A stretch of 10,000 bases of DNA, from assembly GCA_964020155.1 (NCBI GenBank), contig OZ026565.1, positions 1,975,001 to 1,985,000 on the forward strand. Reading direction: 5' to 3'. This stretch comes from Chondrilla cf. caribensis. Taxonomy: Eukaryota; Porifera; Demospongiae; Chondrillida; Chondrillidae. A program made the position numbers and the translations under genes. This document shows, one piece after another, positions 1-7,322 of the stretch (positions are counted from its first letter, which is position 1; the number at the start of each line of letters is the position of its first letter). Under the pieces are notes generated by a model that did not search any database, was not told the DNA's origin, and saw only the letters and a list, made by a program, of their open reading frames with translations.

Positions 1-3
1 ACC

Positions 4-126
4 AGGAGTATATACCAACTAGCTGCAGGAGTGTGTACCAACCAGGAGTGTGTACCAACCAGGAGTATGTACTATCCGGGAGTGTGTACTAACTAGGAGT
101 ATGTACTAACCAGGAGTGTGTTTGGT
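4..126. repeat. 17-bp minisatellite in gene A intron
   Basis: About seven degenerate tandem units of 17 bp, consensus AGGAGTGTGTACCAACC, with an unrelated 6-base interruption near the start. Variation is mostly transitions (GTGTGT/GTATGT, CCAACC/CTAACT). The array probably extends left of the window. It lies in the intron just upstream of the 62-nt exon of gene A, the same intron that carries an 18-bp minisatellite in paralogue B. Nothing suggests it is coding. Confidence 0.8.
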
Positions 127-208
127 TAGGCTGGGTTTCCATTAATAAAAAATTTCACTATTTTAGAAACTGATAATGTTGGTAATAATGGCTTAAGTAT
201 CTTTTCAG

Positions 209-1825
209 GTAATGAACATGGATTCTTTGAGCTGTCCCTAAAGAGTCATTTTGTCTGTCAGGAGTGGATTGTGAGTGTGTACTGACGTGCAAATAGTATG
301 TTACAGTACTACCATCCACCCACACCCACACATATTATTATGCATGTGCACACAAACACACACACGCGCGCGCACACATACACACACATACGTACACATG
401 TACACACATGCACGCATGCGCACACACGTGCACACATATCATACACATTCATGCTTCATCTTCTTTGTGAAAACAGCTCAACTATGGTGGTAGTAGCTCT
501 CTATTTGCTGACTTAATCCACTACATTCGTACCAACTGCAACTGTAACTTCAATGGCAATGGAGGAGCAATTGATACAGTAGAAGTGAGCTGTAGAGATG
601 AAAGCGAAGACAAGGTTGTAGTCAGAGCAAGACTGGTAGCTCCAACAGACTCCTCTCTCAGCAGCATGTTGAGTCTCATTGAGGACTGGAAGTACAACAC
701 CCGGAGTGTGTTGGTGGGTGGACAGAGGCTCGACATTGACCTGTCCTGCCCGACAAGCATCCACTCCCTGTACAGTCCAGAATGTCACACACAATCCTAT
801 GCAATCGCAGGAGGAATCCTGGGAGCAATATTCAGTGCAGCAGTCCTAATGGCATGCGTGTTAGTAGTGATTGGAGTCGTGAAGAATAGGAAACACTTCA
901 AAAGGCAAGTTCAAACTGCAGTACGGCACTATGGTGGATTGGCGTTAATCCCTCACCAATTTTTCCGTCAAGCCGAAAAATTGGTAAAATGGAAAAGTTT
1001 TATCCATCATAGTTTCTCAGCAACAATATGAAATACAAATTTTGGCCATAATGAATATCCAGTTAATCTGCCACATTTTTGAAACAAATTGCAGCAATTG
1101 ACAGGCGTTTACCGTATTGTGTCTGTTTAATTTCCAGATTATTTCTGTATAATATTATAGTACACTGTATGTTAAATAGGCCTGTAGGCAAGGGAGGGGA
1201 GTTGTTAGTTTTGTACTGGTTTATACGAACCTCCGTCAGACTCTTGGGTCCTGAAATTCTAACGGTCACTTAATCCACACGGTCTGTCTGCCCTTTAGCT
1301 ACGTATACTGTTTTTTACATACTGATAGAATTTAATAAGGAAGCCCACTTTCTGCACACTTGTAGCACTTGTAGGCCTGTTATTAAACGTACTTGAATGC
1401 TGTTGTGATGGCATCACCTCTCTTCATATAGGAAAAAGGCATTTTCCTATCTTCGAATGACACCCCAGAAGTCCCAGGGCGAGGTGTATTCAGTACCCAC
1501 ACTACAACAGGAGGAGGCTGTTTCCGTTAGCAGCTTACCTGTGGCAGTAGAGAGCGACACGAAACCACGCGAGGTGTCTGAGGTTGGGCGAGATGAAATA
1601 GCAGACTACTTTGAGAAGCACGCAGATGAGATAGCTCAGTTGGAAAAACATAGTTATCAGTCCGGCAACTCCCCCTCGCTACCAACACTCCCCGTCGATC
1701 CTACCACTCTGCAGATGACTCCAGTGGGTTCAACCATTCTACCAACTTCAGCTGCTGGTTCTATTGGATCTGTAAAGAGTCACACTTTATCCACGGGATC
1801 CAGAAGGCTTGAATCCCATGTCTGA
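209..1825 (+). CDS. Gene A (5'-partial): single-pass membrane receptor-like protein, three 3' exons
   Basis: The supported exons are 209-270, 477-904 and 1432-1825, which leave 293 complete residues plus one split codon. The first begins after TTTTCAG in phase 1, so at least one upstream exon lies outside the window; by analogy with gene B it should encode FN3 domains and a signal peptide. Exons 209-270 and 477-904 encode an extracellular domain with six cysteines (one in FVCQEW, an NCNC pair, then VSC, LSC and PEC). A hydrophobic helix of about 25 residues follows (starting AIAGGILG), then a basic stop-transfer KNRKHFKRKK. The tail of about 138 residues has no enzyme domain. It contains YSVP (Tyr codon 1487) and ends Glu-Ser-His-Val, a class I PDZ-ligand-like terminus. 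Intron 1 is GT-AG, phase 0. Intron 2 is GC-AG (AG/GCAAGT), phase 2. Both exon lengths and intron phases match gene B exactly, which is the main support for the model. The membrane-proximal domain is not one I can name; SEA-like is only a guess. Ligand and function are unknown. Confidence 0.85.
318..446. repeat. CA-rich microsatellite in gene A intron 271-476
   Basis: Imperfect (CA)n tract with CG and TA steps, filling most of the 206-bp intron between the 62-nt and 428-nt exons. The equivalent 196-bp intron of gene B also holds a CA tract on the same strand. Open frames reading His-Thr through it are repeat artefacts. Confidence 0.9.
905..910 (+). other. GC-type 5' splice donor (AG/GCAAGT)
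   Basis: The 428-nt exon of gene A ends ...AAAAG before GCAAGT. The equivalent position in gene B is CAGAG before GTGAGT (6442). Length and phase match exactly, so this is very probably a true GC-AG intron (905-1431, acceptor CATATAG). The flanking bases fit the usual GC-donor consensus. Confidence 0.75.
928..1013. mobile_element. 86-bp foldback / MITE-like palindrome
   Basis: Two arms of about 41 bp in inverted orientation surround a centre near AAGC. The outer ends are ACTATGGTGGAT and ATCCATCATAGT; the inner parts are ACCAATTTTTC and GAAAAATTGGT. The middle of each arm is diverged. It has no coding capacity and no clear target-site duplication. It lies inside the GC-AG intron of gene A. 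The shape suggests a non-autonomous DNA element, but I cannot name the family. Confidence 0.55.
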
Positions 1826-2148
1826 TCTGTATTGACCCACAATGCTTGTAGTTTTGTATACTGGCATTTTATGCTCTCCGTTTAGTTTATACAATATCAT
1901 ATTGATAATAGTTTTATGTACTTCTCTCACTTATATGTGGGTTTTGTTCAACTTGCAAACCCAACTGAAATGTGATGTGGTAATCTTGTAATCATGGGGA
2001 TGGTGATCAATATATTAATATATATTATTTAGCATGCAATTATAATTTGATTATTACTGCACATAATATTATAACAGTGCATGCCAAGTATATTTATTAC
2101 ATATAATTTATAATTACTAATAATACAAAAGATCAATAATAATTTAAT
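1826..2148 (+). other. Gene A 3' UTR, AT-rich
   Basis: No open frame of note. Composition becomes strongly AT-rich from about 1860 onward, with many ATAT and TTAT runs, and leads into the only AATAAA hexamer before the gene B promoter. It is probably the 3' untranslated region of gene A. The real cleavage site is not known. Confidence 0.55.
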
Positions 2149-2154
2149 AATAAA
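2149..2154 (+). terminator. Candidate polyadenylation signal, gene A
   Basis: AATAAA lies 324 bases after the gene A stop codon and 175 bases before the gene B start. The surroundings are very AT-rich, so a chance match is possible. No other AATAAA was seen between 1826 and 2329. Confidence 0.45.
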
Positions 2155-2205
2155 AAATCAAATTCAAAAATTTATAACGTATCACATGATAAATTTGTAC
2201 AGAAG

Positions 2206-2329
2206 TTGCGTAATGGTGCATAATCAAAAAATTACAGTACATACACATGCACGCGGGTTACCATTGTGGTTGCGTAATCACGTGACGCATTCTTCCGTAT
2301 CCATGGTTTTGTAGGCATTTGGAGGGAGA
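2206..2329 (+). promoter_or_regulatory. Candidate gene B promoter / 5' UTR with bZIP-like and E-box motifs
   Basis: TTGCGTAAT occurs twice on the same strand (2206-2214 and 2270-2278), 64 bases apart, resembling C/EBP- or PAR-bZIP-type sites. The second copy runs straight into TCACGTGA (2278-2285), a palindromic CACGTG E-box, followed by TGACGCAT, a CRE-like sequence. TGCGT (2271) and ACGCA flank the E-box as an inverted pair. No TATA box is placed convincingly. ATGGTTTTGTAG at 2303-2314 would be a three-codon upstream ORF if transcription starts upstream of it. Factor names are by motif similarity only. Confidence 0.45.
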
Positions 2330-4147
2330 ATGTTTCGTCTATTGTTCGTTTTCTGTTTACTCCAGCTCTCAGAGGGCCAGACCCCGGGTAAGTGTGCATG
2401 CAATACATGTGGTTGTTTCGGTAGCATCAGAGCGATACTTTAGATAGCGTATAAGTACAGAGTGTTGGACGTGGAAGAGGAAACTTAAGAACGAAAGTCG
2501 AGGTTTGGACACGTACAAGACTAGTGAACTCTAACATCTGCCGTATCTGTGGAGAGAACACTACCGAGGTTAACTTGTACTAAAAGCTCTCTATGTTGGA
2601 AATGTCGAAAGCTGTCAATTTCAACTTACTAGTCGAAATGCCTTATTTCGCGTACCATCCATATTAGCTATGCACCAAACGGGATCGCTTTAATTTCCCA
2701 TTTTTGTTTGTATTGTATGGCTTCACGGATATCAGGCTACAATCTGTAATCAGTGATCAGTGATCCGGGTGGTGAATGAATACTAAATGTGAATGCGTTA
2801 GTTACCGAATTCCTATCAGCATACGTCTAGGAGCATTTTAAAGCTACAAATTTCAATCACCAGGCAGGTCTTGTATCTTGGTTTAAAATTAATAATAATG
2901 GTAGCACCAATCATCATTGAAATCAAGGAACACTGATGTACTAAATAAACCAAAACCAAAGCCTAGGACACAGGGTTTAAAGCAACTATACCAATGTTTC
3001 ATCTAATATACTTAATGCCTATGTACCTCCATTGTAACATGTAGATATACGTAGGCTAAAGTGGGAAATCTCTTATGGACGTCTTTGGACAGCGTTAATC
3101 TTTGTTGCCATTGACATCTGTCATATCTGTGGAGACAAACTGTATCAAAAGCTTACTGCTGAAGTGCTTGAGGCTATTGAGTCTGAGCTCCCCCAGTGGT
3201 CCACGTTCCCCCAGTGGTCCAAGTTACCCAGTGGTCCATGTTCCCCCAGTGGTCCACGTTCCCCAGTGGTCCAATTCACTCCAGTGGTCCAAATTACTCC
3301 AGTGGTCCAAGTTACCCCAGTGGTCCACATTCCCCCAGTGGTCCACATTCCCCAGTGGTCCAATTTACCCCAGTGGTCCAATTTACCCCAGTGGTCCAAT
3401 TCACCCCAGTGGTCCACTTTCCCCAGTTGTCCACGTTACCCCAGTGGTCCAAGTTACCCCAGTGGTCCACATTCCCCAGTGGTCCATGTTCCCCAGTGGT
3501 CCAAGTTACCCAGCTTTACCCTACCCATTGAATCCATACGTATATCCATGTATGTATTCTTCTCAGTCCAACTATCATGTATGTATTTTTACTCTTTCAC
3601 ACACTCAGATCCTCCATCTAGCTTGATTTTGGACAGCTCTACAGAAACTACTCTATCTGTGAGCTGGAATGCTGGAAGTGGAGCTGATCGTTACATAGTA
3701 GGATGGGACGCTTACCAACCCTTCAATACTCCCCTCCAAGAAGTTTCTGTCGTATCGTTGAGTTATATGATTGTAGGACTCCATGAAGGGACCAATTACA
3801 ACGTTACAGTCAGAAGTGTGAGTAGTGGGGGGACCCCATCATCACGTATATCAAGAACCTTCCGTACCATGGTAGCAGGTGAGTGATCAGCTAAACTGTT
3901 CAGTCGTGTGCATCATGATGCATAACTATGTAATTTGATTCATTCTATTGTAGTAATGTATGTTTTATATACTGTATGTGCTTATCGCTAATGAATGTGG
4001 TTAATGTTACTATTTTAAGTATGTACGTACGTAGGTACATACGTACATACATTTATATGTGATGTGTGTTCATGTTCCATTCTATCTCACTCTTGATGAA
4101 TTTCTCTCATAGTGGGTATACAAATGTGACATTTTGTAGTGTGTGTG

Positions 4148-4179
<32 letters not shown>

Positions 4180-5915
4180 TGTGTGCGTGCGTGCGTGCGT
4201 GTGTGCGGGCATGAGTGCATGCGTGCGTGCGTGCGTGTGTGTGTATGTGAGAGAGAGAGTGTGTGTAAGTCATTTGGTTGCCTGAATCATTTGGCATGTT
4301 TCAAATTTCACTCATGTACAGCTCCATCATCTCCTCCAACTGCTTTCACGTGTACTGTATTGAGTGACACAAGTTTGAGACTAAACTGGAGAGCACCACC
4401 AGTTGAGGATTGGAATGCTGTCTCTCTGACAAGCTTTCGTTATTGTCTTTTTACAAGAACATCTTCAAACACGTTCAGTAGTTGCAGTACGTCAGGTAGT
4501 GTTAGTTTTCAGACTGACCCTAATTTTGACTATTCTCGCGATGTCACCGGGTTGCAACCACTCACTGAGTACCTGTGTAGTGTCAGCGCTGCAAACAGTC
4601 AAGGACCATCACCTTTTACACGAGAGATATCAGTCACGACGTCAGGTAAGGTTGTGGATCTGTACAGTGCTGGACTGGGTTAGGTTAGGTTAGGTTTGGT
4701 AAGTTCATTTATTCTGGTGAGGCCTTTAGCCAATGACTACTGCACTAGGCACCCAGTACACACCAGGAACCCAGTACACACTAGGAACCCAGTACACACC
4801 AGGCACCCAGTACACACCAGGAACCCAGTACACACTAGGAACCCAGTACACACCAGGCACCCAGTACACACCAGGAACCCAGTACACACTAGGAACCCAG
4901 TACACACCAGGCACCCAGTACACACCAGGCACCCAGTACACACCACACAGACATTCATTACACATCAGGTATCCAGTACACACTAGGAACCCAGTACACA
5001 CCAGGCACCCAGTACACACTAGGAACCCAGTACACACTAGGCACCCAGTACACACTAGGAACCCAGTACACACCACGCAGGCATTCAATACACACTAGGC
5101 ACCCAGTGCAATACAAGACAAAAAGTAGAAAGCACAAAAAGGATAAGGCCATAAAATCTGTCACATTGTTGATTGCATGCAAAATTGAATTTAATATGAA
5201 AATAATGTAAATTACATGCACATACTAGAATATAAGCCATCATGCAGTCTCATCTACATCTCTGCTACAGACAGTAGTAAACACCTGACACGTGCTACTA
5301 GAATATGATCGTTTTGAAGTACATGTACTGAAATGACATGGCAAGTCCTCCTGGGATTCTGTTAACATGATGCACTTCAGTAGCCTGCATCGTAGACCTC
5401 TTTGCTTGCATAATGGTCGAAAATGCAGAATCAAATTTGAGGAAACTGCCATTTACGTATGTATGTATTATTTGATGAGGGACTGCAAAACAAAAAGGGG
5501 AAATATACTTGGATAAATAGCTGAAATGGTAGAGTGCAAAGCTTATTGCTTAAAATCTAATGGTGGATGTAGAAATTACCACATAATAGGTCTATTGAAC
5601 ACCTGGTGAGTCCAGGTGTTCAACCAGATAGGCCAGTTGAACAATGTACATATTTCAGTCGATGGACCACAGGCAGAAAGCGAGACTATATTTGGATCAA
5701 TATTGAGTGGCCACAGGCAAGTCTACTTCATAGTTACATATCTTGTTCTCTTCAGGTTATGAAAATGGGTTCTTTGAGGTTTCATTTTACAGCTTTTTTG
5801 AATGTCAAGAATGGATTGTGAGTGACTAAGAATGCATGTGCATGTGTAAACACACACACACACACACACACTCTAACACACACGTACATGCACACGCACA
5901 CACACACACGCACGT

Positions 5916-5949
<34 letters not shown>

Positions 5950-7322
5950 GTGCACATACATACTGGTAGTGTTATGCCCACACATGAGCAAGTATCTTTT
6001 TTCCGTAATTTAGCGGAATTATGGCAGCGCCTCAGCACTTTTTAGTGACTTGATTTTCTACATTCGTAGAAATTGTAACTGTAATTTCTTTGGTAACGAT
6101 GGAACAATTGATACAGTGGAAGTGAGCTGTAGAGGTGGCCCAAATGACAAGGTTGTAGTCAGAGCACGACTGGTAGCTCCAACAGATTCCTCTTTCAGCA
6201 GGATGTTGAGTCTCATTGAGGAATGGAAGTACAACACCAGGAGTGTGTTGGTGGGAGGACAGAGGCTCAACATTGACCTGTCCTGTCCAACTGGACTCGA
6301 TTCTGTGAACGATCTCGATTGCTACAATCCAACCGGTGCAATAGCTGGTGGAATCCTCGGGTCATTAATTGGTATTGTACTCATAGCAGTGGCCGTTGTG
6401 ATTATCGTTTGTATCATTAGAAACCAAAAATCCTTTCAGAGGTGAGTCTAGATGTACACAGTGTGACGGTGTAAATGAACTACTGTAACAAGAATAATGT
6501 TAAATATTCTTTCTTGCATGGAGAAGGGTATACTATATATATATATGTATGTATGTATGTATGTACTTTTTGAATTCATTTTTTCAGTCTGGCTATGTGA
6601 AACTGCTCACAATTGTACCATATGTAAGGAACTTTCCCCAAGGTGTTTTTGCATTTTCATTGAATTTGCGTAATTCCAGCCCACGAATGACACTTCAACT
6701 TATTCATGCAAAATGGCAAATTAAAACCACAGAATAATCTTTCATGAATGAATTGAGAAATATTCTTTGACAGAAAATTCATGTTTTTTTCTCAAAGTTT
6801 GGAGTCAGACCTCCACACTGGAGAGACATTGCCACATTGACCCTCAGATGCAGATTATTGTTTTATATCAAGCCTGTCAGATTCATGATATTATACAATC
6901 CCTTCAGACTATATAATTCTGATGTTTGAAGCCATGGCCTTATTAAGGGCAGAAGATAGGGGTTTACTGTACTTTACACGTTTTCGCTACTGGAATGCTA
7001 ACCTACCGATTTGTAGCTCCTTTTCCCCTAACTTTGCTTGCAGGCCTGTGTAAGGCGTTACTATATTGAGTACGTTCCTTCTTTCTTGTACAGGAAGAAG
7101 GGAAGTTCCCACCTCCAGGTTAGGACCAGGGGTGAAACATGTGAGGTAATCACTGGACAGGAAGTGGAACATTACGAGATACCGACGTCTGAGGGCAAAA
7201 CACCCCCTGACCGCGGCTCTCCCTATGACTTTCCAAGGTCAACAGGAACTATGTCAGTGTCCACACCCACTACTCATTATGAAGCACCTGGTGGGGAAAA
7301 TGACGGGTTTGAGGACTCTTGA
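2330..7322 (+). CDS. Gene B: signal peptide, two FN3 domains, six-Cys domain, TM helix, YxxP tail
   Basis: Exons: 2330-2387, 3609-3878, 4322-4645, 5756-5817, 6014-6441 and 7094-7322. They total 1371 nt (456 residues plus stop) with no frame conflict. The start ATG has A at -3 and opens a hydrophobic leader, [16 protein letters not shown]. Residues 20-109 and 110-217 are FN3 domains on separate phase 1-1 exons. The first shows the Trp of strand B and a YNVTV strand; the second shows [11 protein letters not shown] and SQGPSPF, plus four cysteines. Residues 218-346 form the six-cysteine membrane-proximal domain shared with gene A. Residues 347-373 are the transmembrane helix with a GGILG motif, followed by [10 protein letters not shown]. 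The cytoplasmic tail (374-456) has YEIP, YDFP and YEAP at Tyr408, Tyr425 and Tyr443, and no kinase or phosphatase domain. Donors are GTAAGT, GTGAGT, GTAAGG, GTGAGT and GTGAGT; all acceptors are AG. The acceptor at 6013 (TTTAG) was chosen because it keeps the frame and aligns RNYG with LNYG of gene A. An adhesion or recognition receptor is likely from architecture; ligand unknown. Confidence 0.88.
2504..2556 (+). repeat. Direct repeat copy 1 with CxxCG-like coding relic
   Basis: TTTGGACA (2504-2511) and, 22 bases on, ACATCTGCCGTATCTGTGGA match a second copy exactly 580 bases downstream with the same spacing. The CxxC segment reads Asn-Ile-Cys-Arg-Ile-Cys-Gly-Glu, then meets a stop codon shortly after. 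It looks like a decayed duplicated fragment inside the first intron of gene B rather than an exon. Confidence 0.5.
3084..3136 (+). repeat. Direct repeat copy 2 with CxxCG-like coding relic
   Basis: Second copy of the 2504-2556 repeat. The 23-base core differs at three positions and is followed by a small deletion relative to copy 1. It reads Asp-Ile-Cys-His-Ile-Cys-Gly-Asp and stays open into the adjacent minisatellite. A Cys-x-x-Cys-Gly pattern could come from a zinc-binding domain, but there is too little sequence to assign a family. Confidence 0.5.
3187..3515. repeat. 17/18-bp minisatellite in gene B intron 1
   Basis: About 18 tandem units of CAGTGGTCCA plus a 7-8 base variable tail (ACGTTCCC, AAGTTACCC and similar), mixing 17- and 18-bp lengths. 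Each unit carries GTGGTCCAC or a variant, an odd-centred palindrome. The array ends about 90 bases before the FN3 exon acceptor. Mixed unit lengths shift the frame repeatedly, so the Pro-Gln-Trp-Ser and Pro-Ser-Gly-Pro translations are artefacts. Confidence 0.92.
4020..4052. repeat. GTAC/TACG tetranucleotide inverted repeat
   Basis: GTATGTACGTAC and ATACGTACATAC are near-perfect inverted arms around GTAGGTAC, in the intron between the two FN3 exons. It is probably a degenerate tetranucleotide microsatellite that can form a hairpin. Confidence 0.6.
4139..4266. repeat. (GT)n/(GTGC)n microsatellite in gene B intron
   Basis: A pure GT run passes into GCGT and GTGC repeats and ends in GAGAGAGA and GTGTGT. 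It occupies the intron 3879-4321 and stops about 55 bases before the second FN3 exon. It is almost wholly alternating purine-pyrimidine. Confidence 0.92.
4679..4701. repeat. Short (TTAGG)-like tract
   Basis: Three to four copies of GGTTA/TTAGG, 34 bases after the donor at 4646. It resembles arthropod-type telomeric repeats but is far too short to be more than a simple-sequence tract. Confidence 0.6.
4750..5107. repeat. 18-bp minisatellite with higher-order structure
   Basis: Tandem 18-bp units of the form CACCCAGTACACACCAGG, varying at first base (C/A) and at CCAGG/CTAGG. The first nine units form three copies of a 54-bp trimer (C-type, A/T-type, A-type). A later block alternates in 36-bp dimers. 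Two related 24-bp variants containing CATTCA (near 4944 and 5072) follow the two blocks. It lies in the 1110-bp intron of gene B before the 62-nt exon. Because 18 is a multiple of 3, both strands carry spurious long open frames. Confidence 0.92.
5595..5623. repeat. Perfect 12-bp inverted repeat (hairpin)
   Basis: TTGAACACCTGG and CCAGGTGTTCAA are perfect reverse complements around the 5-base loop TGAGT. Each arm contains a CACCTG/CAGGTG E-box. It lies in the gene B intron, 133 bases before the 62-nt exon. It could be a small foldback remnant or an intronic RNA hairpin; there is no direct evidence for function. Confidence 0.75.
5851..5949. repeat. CA microsatellite in gene B intron 5818-6013
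   Basis: Near-pure (CA)n with short CG/TA interruptions, occupying half of a 196-bp intron. The homologous intron of gene A (318-446) carries a CA tract on the same strand. Confidence 0.93.
6533..6566. repeat. (TA)n followed by (GTAT)n microsatellite
   Basis: Simple repeat in the last intron of gene B (6442-7093). The rest of that 652-bp intron shows no further exon supported by both splice sites and an open frame in the required phase. Confidence 0.85.

Noticed and set aside
3164..3886. Open frame running through the minisatellite straight into the first FN3 exon in frame.
   Set aside because: The repeat-derived part is low complexity with mixed 17/18-bp units. A clear CACTCAG acceptor at 3608 in the expected phase 1 matches the signal-peptide exon donor, and the six-exon total is an exact multiple of three.
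4679..4701. Telomeric repeat at TTAGG-like units.
   Set aside because: Only three to four degenerate units inside an intron; simple-sequence origin is enough.
4733..5098. Long open frames on both strands with His-Pro-Val-His-Thr-Arg or Val-Tyr-Trp-Val-Pro repeats.
   Set aside because: They arise because the 18-bp repeat unit is a multiple of three; frames are open on both strands and lie inside an intron.
4750..5107. CRISPR-like array.
   Set aside because: Units are contiguous 18-mers without unique spacers, in an intron-bearing eukaryotic gene.
5606..5821. Plus-strand open frame overlapping the 62-nt exon of gene B.
   Set aside because: The paralogous exon in gene A has a stop in that frame, while the frame giving NGFFE/HGFFE and CQEWI is conserved in both.
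6026..6050. Alternative acceptors CAG (6028) or TTTTAG (6044) for the 428-nt exon of gene B.
   Set aside because: They put the exon out of phase with the preceding 62-nt exon. The TTTAG at 6013 restores the frame and gives exactly the same exon length as gene A.
6588..6621. Possible cassette exon with TTTTTTCAG acceptor and GTAAGG donor in the last intron of gene B.
   Set aside because: Entering in the required phase 2 gives a stop within a few codons, and no counterpart is visible in gene A.
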